Shown here: positions 5,976-13,921 of the stretch, piece by piece
Numbering within the stretch: the stretch's first letter is position 1
Layout: each line of letters begins with the position of its first letter
Source: an uncultured Prevotellaceae bacterium
GTDB lineage: Bacteria; Bacteroidota; Bacteroidia; Bacteroidales; Bacteroidaceae
DNA: 18,914 nucleotides
Assembly: GCA_937898415.1 (NCBI GenBank)
Contig: CALDLA010000090.1
Location: 1 to 18,914 of the forward strand
Direction of reading: 5' to 3'
The notes under the pieces: generated by a model
Databases searched by the model: none
What the model saw: only the letters and a program-made list of their open reading frames with translations
Told to the model about the DNA's origin: nothing
Program-made: the position numbers and the translations under genes

Positions 5976-8243
5976 ATGAAGAAAAACAGATGGATGTTAT
6001 TCGTAGTGTTGCTGGGTTGTGTGCTGCATGCCGGTGCCCGACAGCAGCAGGATAGTACGGCAACCGAAGCGCGTAAGTGCGTGGCGGTGGTACTGAGTGG
6101 TGGCGGAGCCAAGGGTATGGCGCATATTGGTGCGCTGAAGGTGATAGAGCGGGCAGGCATTCCTATAGATATTGTGACGGGAACGTCGATGGGCAGTATC
6201 ATCGGCGGACTGTACTCCATAGGCTACAACGCCGAGGTGCTCGACTCGACGGTCCGCGTACAGGACTGGAGCTACGTCATTACCGACAAAGAGAAACTGG
6301 AGAAGCAGAGCCTGTCAGAAGTGAGCAAGCATTACACCTACGTCTTGTCAAAAGGTCTGACCATCGGCAAACGCAACTACAACGACGGCGGACTCATCAA
6401 GGGCAAGAACCTGGCCGAGCTGTTCCAGAAACTCTGTGCCGGTTATACTGACTCGCTCGACTTCAGCCGTGACCTGCCCATCCCGTTTGCCTGTGTGGCT
6501 ACCAACGTGGTGGACAATTCCGAGTTCGACTTCCATAGTGGACGCCTGCCTCAGGCCATGCGTGCCTCGATGGCCATTCCTGCCGCCTTCTCGCCTGTCA
6601 GAATAGGCGACATGGTGCTGGTCGATGGTGGTCTGCGCAATAACTATCCGGCTGACATTGCCCGTCAGATGGGGGCTGATATTATAATAGGTGTAACGGT
6701 GCAGGGCGAACCCAAGATTGCCGATGACATAGGCGGCACGATGAGCCTACTGAGCCAGATTATCGACGTGAACTGTAAGAACAAGTACGACGAGAACCTG
6801 GGAATTACCGATGTGCCCATCCGCGTGAACACCACAGGCTACGGCGCAGCCAGTTTCACGCCTGCAGCCATCGATACCCTGATACGCCGAGGCGAGGAGG
6901 AGGCCATGAAGCATTGGGACGAACTGCTGGCCCTGAAGAAACGTATTGGCATCCCTGATGACTACCGTCCCGAAATTCTGCAGCCTCTGCGTCCGAAGAA
7001 CATGCTGGAGCGGGCACGCGTGGTAGGCTACACGTTTGAGAACATGACCAAGCAGGACGAGCGGTTTCTGCGTGAGAAATTCCGCCTGAGGGCCGACGTT
7101 AAGGACAGCATCGACTACGAGCGCGAACAGCTGCTGACGACTTCGATGCGCGTGGATCTCTTCTACCAGACGGCTGAGTGCCGCCGCGAGGCTGAAGGCG
7201 ACGACGTACGCATTGTGCTGACGGCGGGCAACCGCAAGACCAGTCAGGTGTATGTGGGAGCACGCTACGACGACGAGGAGCATGCCGCCGTTCAGATAGG
7301 TGCCGACTTCCCGTTGAAGGGTCCTGTCTCGACCAATGGCGAGGTGACCCTGCGCTTGGGCAAGCGACTGATGGGACGCGGCGAGCTGACGTTCCACCCG
7401 AGCAGTTTCACACGACCCACGCTGAGCTACACCTTCCGTCGCAACGACATAGACATCTATGTGGACGGCGAGCGCGACTACAGCATCCTCTACAAGCATC
7501 ATCAGGCCGACATCGTCCCCCTCAACTTGGACGTTAGGCACTTCAACATGCAGTTCGGCCTGCGCTGGGACTACCTGCACTATAGCGACAAGCTGGTTGC
7601 TACAGAGTCGAGTGACATCACGCTGGAGAACGACCATTTCTTCAGCTATCGTGCCCAGATACTTTTTAACAGCGAGGACCATTGGATATTCCCCAGTCGC
7701 GGCGCTCGCTTCAGGGCCGAGTATGCCTATGTGACGGATAACTTTGCGCGTATAGCCGAGACGACGGACGAAGGCGAGACCATCAGGAAACCGGGTTTGA
7801 GCCAGCTGAGCGCCAACTGGCGCATGTCGTTCACGACACCCTGGAACCTGACCATCCAGCCCATGCTCTACGGGCGCATGCTCTTCGGCACCATCGTTCC
7901 CCTGGCCTTCAGCAACGTGATTGGCGGCCAATGGTTCGGCCACTACCTGGAACAGCAGATGCCCTTCCCAGGCGTGGGTTACGTGGAGTATGTCGACAAC
8001 AAGTTCGTGGCCGCCCAGCTGAAGCTGCAGCAGCGCATCGGCACCAACCACTACGTGCTGCTGCGTATTGCCTCCGCCCAGGAGTCGCACCACCTGAAAG
8101 AACTCTTCGACCACAAGACCCATTGGGGCAGCACCATTGGCTATTATTACAACACGGTATTCGGACCGCTGGGCGTAGCTATGGGCTATTCGAACAAGAC
8201 CCGCGACTTCTATATGTATGTCAACCTGGGCTATGAGTTCTAA
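5976..8243 (+). CDS. Patatin-like phospholipase with POTRA and outer-membrane barrel
   Basis: This 755-residue exported protein has a signal peptide at 1-21. The patatin domain (about 34-330) carries the oxyanion motif GGGAKG (42-47), the nucleophile elbow GTSMG with Ser71, and DGG with Asp217 completing the Ser-Asp dyad. A POTRA-like segment (about 345-418) follows. Then comes a C-terminal Bac_surface_Ag-type barrel (about 422-755) ending in phenylalanine, as outer-membrane barrels do. The order matches PlpD/FplA-type (type Vd) proteins, whose barrel secretes or tethers the lipase; whether this passenger is surface-exposed or periplasmic cannot be told. Both catalytic residues are present, so lipid acyl hydrolase activity is expected. 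Its 3' end overlaps the next gene. Confidence 0.93.
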   Translation: MKKNRWMLFVVLLGCVLHAGARQQQDSTATEARKCVAVVLSGGGAKGMAHIGALKVIERAGIPIDIVTGTSMGSIIGGLYSIGYNAEVLDSTVRVQDWSYVITDKEKLEKQSLSEVSKHYTYVLSKGLTIGKRNYNDGGLIKGKNLAELFQKLCAGYTDSLDFSRDLPIPFACVATNVVDNSEFDFHSGRLPQAMRASMAIPAAFSPVRIGDMVLVDGGLRNNYPADIARQMGADIIIGVTVQGEPKIADDIGGTMSLLSQIIDVNCKNKYDENLGITDVPIRVNTTGYGAASFTPAAIDTLIRRGEEEAMKHWDELLALKKRIGIPDDYRPEILQPLRPKNMLERARVVGYTFENMTKQDERFLREKFRLRADVKDSIDYEREQLLTTSMRVDLFYQTAECRREAEGDDVRIVLTAGNRKTSQVYVGARYDDEEHAAVQIGADFPLKGPVSTNGEVTLRLGKRLMGRGELTFHPSSFTRPTLSYTFRRNDIDIYVDGERDYSILYKHHQADIVPLNLDVRHFNMQFGLRWDYLHYSDKLVATESSDITLENDHFFSYRAQILFNSEDHWIFPSRGARFRAEYAYVTDNFARIAETTDEGETIRKPGLSQLSANWRMSFTTPWNLTIQPMLYGRMLFGTIVPLAFSNVIGGQWFGHYLEQQMPFPGVGYVEYVDNKFVAAQLKLQQRIGTNHYVLLRIASAQESHHLKELFDHKTHWGSTIGYYYNTVFGPLGVAMGYSNKTRDFYMYVNLGYEF

Positions 8244-9240
8244 GCTGTACGGAGTTCTGCTGACCGTGTTCGCGGCGGTGATGGTGCTGCCAGTCTGCGC
8301 TCAAGACCGCCATGAGCGGATGAAGGCGCGCAAGGCCCGGCTTGACAGCATCCTGACCGAGCGGCGCAACCGGGGCAATTTCGACACCAACTACGTCGTA
8401 CGTCCCAAGGAACCGCTGACCGTGAAGGCCCGCCTGAACGTGTCTGGTTACGACCTCTATGCCAAGGGGACGGTGAAGGAAGACTATGCTGAGGCCGACC
8501 TGCACACCAATCATACGACCACCGTCAGCGTAGGAGCCAGCTACATGGGCCTCTCGCTCTCGTTGTCGCTGAACCCTGCCAAGGTGTTCGGACGTAAGAC
8601 CGACTACAACTTCAACCTGAACTACTACTCACCCCGAATCAACGTCGAGGCAACTTATAGCCAGTCGGAGACGCTGTCGGGTGATATTGAGTACAGCGAT
8701 GGAACGCAGTATCTGGAGGAAGGTATGCTGAACATGCGTACCCTCAACGTGGCGGCCTATTACTCGTTCAACTACCGTCGGTTCTCCTATCCGGCAGCCT
8801 TTACGCAGTCCATGATTCAGCGGCACTCGGCCGGTTCGTGGCTAGCTGGACTGTCCTACGAAGGAGGCCGCACCCGGACTAACACCAGCGACTACGAGAA
8901 CCTGCCCGACATCCGCATCTACATGGGCCACATCGGTATCGGCGGCGGCTATGCCTATAATTTCGTGCTGCGTAACAAGTGGCTGATACACCTGTCGGCG
9001 CTGCCCACCTTCGTCGTCTATAACCGCAACAACATGACCATCGACGGCGTGAAAAAGAAGGCCGAGCGGATGAGGCTGAACATGATCTTCAACGAGCGGC
9101 TCGCCGTGGTCTACAACTTCACGCCGCGATTCTTCACAGGGGCCACTCTGGTGATGAGCAATTCCCTGTTCGACGATTCGAAGGTGACTGTCAATCAGAA
9201 CCGCTGGCGGGCCCGTGGGTTTATAGGCGTTAGATTCTGA
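8233..9240 (+). CDS. DUF4421-like outer-membrane protein
   Basis: This 335-residue protein has a signal peptide (KLYGVLLTVFAAVMVLPVCAQ region, cut near residue 24) followed by many short amphipathic beta strands and a C-terminal phenylalanine, pointing to an outer-membrane barrel. The sequence around FDTNYVVRPKEPLTVKARLN resembles DUF4421, a Bacteroidetes family of unknown function. An alternative ATG at 8218 adds five residues; 8233 is preferred because it places the basic residue and hydrophobic core directly at the N-terminus. It overlaps the patatin gene by 11 bases (26 with the earlier start), so the two are probably cotranslated and may act together in the outer membrane. Confidence 0.82.
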   Translation: MSSKLYGVLLTVFAAVMVLPVCAQDRHERMKARKARLDSILTERRNRGNFDTNYVVRPKEPLTVKARLNVSGYDLYAKGTVKEDYAEADLHTNHTTTVSVGASYMGLSLSLSLNPAKVFGRKTDYNFNLNYYSPRINVEATYSQSETLSGDIEYSDGTQYLEEGMLNMRTLNVAAYYSFNYRRFSYPAAFTQSMIQRHSAGSWLAGLSYEGGRTRTNTSDYENLPDIRIYMGHIGIGGGYAYNFVLRNKWLIHLSALPTFVVYNRNNMTIDGVKKKAERMRLNMIFNERLAVVYNFTPRFFTGATLVMSNSLFDDSKVTVNQNRWRARGFIGVRF

Positions 9241-9258
9241 TAAAAAATGTTTAAAGGC

Positions 9259-9289
9259 TTGTAGGTGTACAAAATAAATACTACCTTTG
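9259..9289 (+). promoter_or_regulatory. Promoter of the coiled-coil/exporter operon
   Basis: TTG (9259-9261), 20 bases, then TACCTTTG (9282-9289), a full match to the Bacteroidetes pattern. The ATG of the first gene lies 24 bases after the -7 box. Confidence 0.8.
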
Positions 9290-9312
9290 CACCGTTTAAT
9301 TGGTAAAAAACG

Positions 9313-10185
9313 ATGAACAAGAAAATCTTAATACCACTTATAGTGGTAATATTGGCCTTGCTCGGAGGACTGGCCTACCTCTTTATGAATCTGCAGGAGC
9401 AGAAGCAGGTGAACGAGGACATGCAGGAGCTGGCCCGTCTGGACAAGCAGGAGATGGAGAACGAATACGAGCGCTTTACCCTGCAGTACAGCGAGATGAA
9501 GACGAAAATCAACAACGACTCCATCATCGAACAGCTGACGCAGGAGCAGATGCGCACCCAGCAGTTGCTGGAAGAGCTGAAGAAGACCAAGGCTGAGGAC
9601 GCCCGCGAGATTACCCGCCTGAAGAAGGAACTGGCTACGGTACGTGCCGTGCTGCGCGACTATGTGATGCAGATTGACTCGCTGAACCGCCAGAACGAGC
9701 AGCTGCGCGCCGAGAACACCCGCGTCAACGCCGAACTGGCCCAGCGCAACACCCAGATTGCCGGACTGAGTACTGAGAAGGCATCGCTGTCCGAAAAAGT
9801 GGCCATTGCCGCCCAGCTTGACGCCACGAACATTCAGCTCTCCATGCTGAAGAAGAACAACAAGGCTGCCAAGAAAATCAAGGACTGCCAGGCGATGCAG
9901 GTCAGCTTCACCATCACCCGCAATGTCACCGCCACGAATGGCACCCGTACCGTCTATGTGCGCATACAGAACCCCGGCGGCAATACCCTGAACGGCGGAG
10001 GCTCCTTCAACTATGAGAACCGCAGCCTGCAGTACACGATGAAGAAGAACATCGAGTACACGGGCGAGGAGACCAGCCTCTCGCTCTTCTGGCAGGTGTC
10101 GCAGATGCTGGAGGCCGGCGACTATCGCGTCAGCATCTTCGTTGACGGAAATATGATAGGTAGCAGAACCTTCTCTTTAAATTAA
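9313..10185 (+). CDS. Membrane-anchored coiled-coil protein
   Basis: This 290-residue protein has one N-terminal transmembrane helix (about 5-26, preceded by two lysines). A long charged coiled coil (about 27-190) is rich in Glu, Gln, Lys and Leu. The C-terminal domain of about 95 residues looks like a beta sandwich and ends AGDYRVSIFVDGNMIGSRTF. The single uncleaved helix places the rest in the periplasm, though a long signal peptide is not excluded. No catalytic motif is seen and the family was not recognised. It is the first gene after a strong promoter and ends eight bases before the TolC-like gene, so it is probably made with the exporter. Smc- or chromosome-partition names that such sequences attract come from coiled-coil similarity only. 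Confidence 0.85.
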   Translation: MNKKILIPLIVVILALLGGLAYLFMNLQEQKQVNEDMQELARLDKQEMENEYERFTLQYSEMKTKINNDSIIEQLTQEQMRTQQLLEELKKTKAEDAREITRLKKELATVRAVLRDYVMQIDSLNRQNEQLRAENTRVNAELAQRNTQIAGLSTEKASLSEKVAIAAQLDATNIQLSMLKKNNKAAKKIKDCQAMQVSFTITRNVTATNGTRTVYVRIQNPGGNTLNGGGSFNYENRSLQYTMKKNIEYTGEETSLSLFWQVSQMLEAGDYRVSIFVDGNMIGSRTFSLN

Positions 10186-10193
10186 CCATACAG

Positions 10194-11714
10194 ATGAACA
10201 GGTTTTTAGGTTTAGTGCTGCTTGCGGGGGTTGTCATGCCCGTGGAGGCGCAACGGTTATTGACGCTCGACAGTTGCCGGGCGATGGCCTTGCGCAACAA
10301 CAAGCAGCTGAGTGTGTCGAAGGTGAAGCAGGACGTGGCCGCCAACCTGCGGCGGTCGGCACGTACCAAGTACCTGCCCCACGTCAGCGCCGTAGGCACC
10401 TACATGCACACCAGCGAGCCCGTTTCGCTGTTGAGCACCGACCAGCAGAACACGATCAGCCACCTGGGTACAGGACTGCTACAGGACCCCGGCGTGCAGG
10501 CGGGCTTCGGCACTCTCACGGAAGTCATGTCCAAGGCAGGCCCCATGCTGAGCATGATGGGCTTCACGGACGAACAGCTGCAGGCCATGTCGGCCATGGT
10601 GCAGCAGTTGCCGCAGGGCATGGAGGGCAAGCTGAACGAGGTGGGACAGCGGATAGTCGACGCCTTCGATACCGATACGCGTAACGTCTGGGCGGGTAGT
10701 GTCATGCTGACGCAGCCCGTATTCCTAGGCGGAAGTATTGTGGCCATGAACCGGCTGGCCGACATCAACGAGCAGATGGCCCGCAACAGCGTCGACGCCA
10801 AGGAGCAGGCCACCATCTATGCCGTCGACAAGGCCTACTGGCAAGTGGTCTCGTTGCGCCACAAGCAGCGGCTGGCACAGGCATACCTTGACTTGGTGAA
10901 GACCCTGGACGACAATGTCAATAAGATGATAGCCGAGGGCGTGGCCACCCGCAGCGACGGGCTGACCGTCGACGTGAAGGTGAACGAGGCCGAGATGACG
11001 CTGACCAAGGTGAACGATGGACTGGTGCTGTCGCGCATGCTGCTGTGCCAGACCGTCGGACTTCCCGCCAACGAGCAGATCATGCTGCCCGAGGAGGAGG
11101 CCGAGACGGTGGCTGCCGTCTCCCTGGCTCCCGAACTGGACGTTTCAAGCGCTTTGGAGAACCGTCCTGAGTTGAAGATGCTGGAGAACACGGTGGACAT
11201 GTCGCTGCAGGCTACCAACATCCTGAAGGCTGGTAATCTGCCACAGGTGGCGCTGATGGGTGGCTACTCGGTGAGCAACCCCAACGTGCTTGACGGCTTC
11301 CAGCGCAACTTTGCCGGGTTCTGGAACGTTGGCGTACTGGTGCGCGTGCCCATCTGGAACTGGGGCGACGTCCTGTATAAGGTCCGTGCCTCGAAGGGAG
11401 CCACCACCATCCTGAAGCTCGAACTGGCTGAGGCTCGCGAGAAGATTGAGTTGCAGACCACGCAGACGGCCTACCAGATGGACGAGGCCAACAAGCGGCT
11501 GGTGCTGGCGGCAAGTAGCGTGAAGCGAGCCGACGAGAACCTGCGTACGGCCAATTTGGGGTTCAGCGAGGGCGTCATCACGCCTACCACGGTGATGGAG
11601 GCGCAGACGGCGTGGCTGCAGGCCAAGTCTCAGCTGATTGATGCCGAGATTGACGTGCGGCTATCGCAGGTGAACCTGAAGAAGGCTATGGGCGCACTTC
11701 GTGCTAGTGAATAG
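10194..11714 (+). CDS. TolC-family outer-membrane efflux channel
   Basis: This 506-residue protein has a signal peptide (about 1-19, ending VEA-Q). It shows the two-fold outer-membrane-efflux repeat: long alpha-helical hairpins around segments beginning SCRAMALRNN (about 27-36) and LENRPELKML (about 320-330), with aromatic and glycine-rich strands between. The length is usual for TolC-type proteins in Bacteroidetes. Trimers of this family form the exit duct across the outer membrane and periplasm. It lies directly upstream of the HlyD-like adaptor and the two permeases, and should be the outer-membrane part of that exporter. Confidence 0.95.
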   Translation: MNRFLGLVLLAGVVMPVEAQRLLTLDSCRAMALRNNKQLSVSKVKQDVAANLRRSARTKYLPHVSAVGTYMHTSEPVSLLSTDQQNTISHLGTGLLQDPGVQAGFGTLTEVMSKAGPMLSMMGFTDEQLQAMSAMVQQLPQGMEGKLNEVGQRIVDAFDTDTRNVWAGSVMLTQPVFLGGSIVAMNRLADINEQMARNSVDAKEQATIYAVDKAYWQVVSLRHKQRLAQAYLDLVKTLDDNVNKMIAEGVATRSDGLTVDVKVNEAEMTLTKVNDGLVLSRMLLCQTVGLPANEQIMLPEEEAETVAAVSLAPELDVSSALENRPELKMLENTVDMSLQATNILKAGNLPQVALMGGYSVSNPNVLDGFQRNFAGFWNVGVLVRVPIWNWGDVLYKVRASKGATTILKLELAEAREKIELQTTQTAYQMDEANKRLVLAASSVKRADENLRTANLGFSEGVITPTTVMEAQTAWLQAKSQLIDAEIDVRLSQVNLKKAMGALRASE

Positions 11715-11735
11715 AGGATAGTGAATAGTGAATTG
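11705..11735 (+). repeat. GTGAATA short repeats between tolC-like and hlyD-like genes
   Basis: TAGTGAATAG occurs at 11705-11714 (including the stop codon) and 11719-11728, and a third, partial copy overlaps it at 11726-11734. The same decamer recurs in the trmB promoter region at 18776-18785. It is a simple low-complexity repeat in a 47-bp spacer; no function is evident. Confidence 0.6.
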
Positions 11736-11761
11736 AAAAAAGTGAAATAGTAGTTAAGAAT

Positions 11762-12745
11762 ATGAGCGCAAAAACACAACATAACAACATACTGCTGGCC
11801 ATACTGGGTTTCGTGGCCGTGGTCATCATTGTGGCCCTGATAGGCTTCCTGACACTCGACCGTGGACCGGAAGTGATGCAGGGACAGGTTGAGGTGTCGG
11901 AATACCGGGTGTCGAGCAAGGTGCCCGGACGAATACTGGAAATCCGCGTTAAGGAGGGCGACTATGTGAAGGTGGGCGACACACTGGCCATACTCGACGC
12001 CCCCGACGTGCGCGCCAAGATGGCCCAAGCACGCAGCGCTGAGGATGCTGCTGCGGCGTTGGAGCTGAAGGCCCAGAACGGAGCCCGCAAGGAGCAGATA
12101 CAGGGTGCCTATCAGGTGCTGCAGCAGGCCAAGGCTGGGCTGGAGATTGCCGAGAAGTCATACGGGCGCGTACAGCGGCTGTTCGATGAGGGCGTCATGT
12201 CGGCCCAGAAGCGCGATGAGGCCTTCGCCCAGTATAAGGCGATGGAGGCACAATGCAAGGCTGCCCAGAGCCAGTATGATATGGCGGTCAACGGTGCCCG
12301 ACGCGAGGACAAAATGGCCGCCCAGGCGCAGGTAGGCCGCGCCCGTGGTGCTGTGCAGGAGGTTAACTCCTATCTGGGCGAGACGGTACAGACGGCCCAG
12401 ATGGAGGGCGAGGTCAGCTCGGTCTATCCCAAGGTGGGCGAACTGGTTGGAACGGGGTCACCCATTATGACCATCTCCATCATGGACGACATGTGGGGCA
12501 CCTTCAACGTCCGTGAGGACCAGCTGAATGGCATGAAGGTGGGCTCTGAGTTCACGGCCTTCGTGCCCGCTTTTAATAAGGACGTGAGAATGAAGGTCTA
12601 CTACATGAAGGATCAGGGCTCCTACGCCGTGTGGAAGGCCACGAAGGCTAACGGACAGTACGACCTGAAGACCTTCGAGGTGAAGGCCCGGCCCGTGGAG
12701 CGGCTTGAAGGACTGCGCCCAGGTATGTCGCTTGTGGTGAAGTAG
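11762..12745 (+). CDS. HlyD-family membrane-fusion adaptor
   Basis: This 327-residue protein has an N-terminal membrane anchor (about 10-31). It has two half-lipoyl motifs (about 45-85, with SSKVPGRILEIRVKEGDYVK, and 212-240, with EGEVSSVYPKVGELV). Between them is an alpha-helical hairpin (about 85-205), and a beta-barrel region follows. This is the layout of adaptors such as HlyD, EmrA and YbhG, which bridge an inner-membrane transporter to a TolC channel. It sits between the TolC-like gene and two ABC-2 permeases and ends six bases before the first permease. Confidence 0.94.
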   Translation: MSAKTQHNNILLAILGFVAVVIIVALIGFLTLDRGPEVMQGQVEVSEYRVSSKVPGRILEIRVKEGDYVKVGDTLAILDAPDVRAKMAQARSAEDAAAALELKAQNGARKEQIQGAYQVLQQAKAGLEIAEKSYGRVQRLFDEGVMSAQKRDEAFAQYKAMEAQCKAAQSQYDMAVNGARREDKMAAQAQVGRARGAVQEVNSYLGETVQTAQMEGEVSSVYPKVGELVGTGSPIMTISIMDDMWGTFNVREDQLNGMKVGSEFTAFVPAFNKDVRMKVYYMKDQGSYAVWKATKANGQYDLKTFEVKARPVERLEGLRPGMSLVVK

Positions 12746-12751
12746 TGGAAG

Positions 12752-13921
12752 GTGAAGAGTTTAGGCCAGATAGGACGCATAATACTCCGTGAGCTGCGGA
12801 TTCTCTGGAAGAATCCCATCTACGGTTTCTGCATGGTGGTTTTCCCCGTTGCAGTCATGTTGTTCTTCACATCCCTCATGGGCGAGGGACTGCCCACGGA
12901 CATGCCAGTCGGCATCGTCGACCAGGACAATACCTCGACCACGCGCTCGCTAGTACGCAGGCTCGACGCCTTCCAGAGCACGCGCGTCGTGGCTCGCTAT
13001 CCCACGGTGGCCGACGCCCGCCGTGCCATGCAGCGCAACGAAATCTACGCCTTCTTTTACGTCCCCAAGGGAACTACTGACCAACTGCTGGCCAACCGTC
13101 AGCCCAAGGTATCCTATTATTATAATATGTCGTCTATCATGTCGGGCTCGCTCTTGATGAAGGACCTCAAGACCATCTCCAACCTCGGCTCGGCCGCCGT
13201 CGGACAGGCCACCATGCGCGCCAAGGGAGCCACCGACGCCCAGACACAGGCATTCCTGCAGCCCATACGTATCGACCTGCATCAGATAGCCAACCCCTGG
13301 ACCAACTACAACCTCTACCTCTCCACTATGATGGTGCCTGGCGTCTTCATGCTTTTCATCTTCCTCATCACCGCCTACAGCATAGGCACGGAGATGAAGT
13401 TCGAGCGCTCTAAGGAGTGGCTCGCTATGGCTGACAACCGCATCGCCGTGGCACTCCTGGGTAAATTCCTGCCGCAGACGCTCGTCTGGCTCGCCGTCGT
13501 CTTCGTCTACGGGTATTATGTCTTCGGCATCCTCCATTTCCCCTGTCAGGGAGGCCCCTGGCCCGTTATCCGGCTCGGACTGCTGCAGGTCTTCGCCGCC
13601 CAGGGCTTCGGTATCTTCGCCTTCGGACTGATGCCCTCGCTCCGCATGTCGATGAGCGTCTGCTCGCTCTGGGCCGTACTCTCGTTCTCGATGGCCGGTT
13701 CTGCCTTCCCCGTCATGGGCATGGACGGCGCCCTGCAGTCGTTGTCGTGGCTCTTCCCTCTGCGCCATTACTACATGATGTATCAGATAACCGTCTTCAA
13801 CGGCTTCCCCCTGCTCGAGGCCTGGTTCCACTTCGCAGCCCTCGTGGGCTTCATGTTGCTGCCCTGGCTCGTCGTGAAGAAGATAAAAAACGCAATGCTC
13901 ACTTATGTCTATATTCCGTAA
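12752..13921 (+). CDS. ABC-2 type exporter permease, first of two
   Basis: This 389-residue membrane protein has one helix at about 22-41, a periplasmic domain (about 42-190) and five helices clustered after residue 192. This is the ABC2_membrane_3 layout found in YbhR/YhhJ-type permeases. The segment GTEMKFERSKEWL (about 212-224) corresponds to the coupling region that contacts the ATPase, so the protein is expected to work with a nucleotide-binding subunit. The start is GTG at 12752, six bases after the adaptor stop; no ATG gives a better N-terminus. It overlaps the next permease by 17 bases. The substrate is unknown. Confidence 0.9.
   Translation: MKSLGQIGRIILRELRILWKNPIYGFCMVVFPVAVMLFFTSLMGEGLPTDMPVGIVDQDNTSTTRSLVRRLDAFQSTRVVARYPTVADARRAMQRNEIYAFFYVPKGTTDQLLANRQPKVSYYYNMSSIMSGSLLMKDLKTISNLGSAAVGQATMRAKGATDAQTQAFLQPIRIDLHQIANPWTNYNLYLSTMMVPGVFMLFIFLITAYSIGTEMKFERSKEWLAMADNRIAVALLGKFLPQTLVWLAVVFVYGYYVFGILHFPCQGGPWPVIRLGLLQVFAAQGFGIFAFGLMPSLRMSMSVCSLWAVLSFSMAGSAFPVMGMDGALQSLSWLFPLRHYYMMYQITVFNGFPLLEAWFHFAALVGFMLLPWLVVKKIKNAMLTYVYIP

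Noticed and set aside
6747..8123. 458-codon minus-strand open frame inside the patatin gene
   Set aside because: It is antisense to a gene with clear catalytic motifs and barrel sequence, and it shows no domain of its own. High-GC codon bias leaves the opposite frame open.
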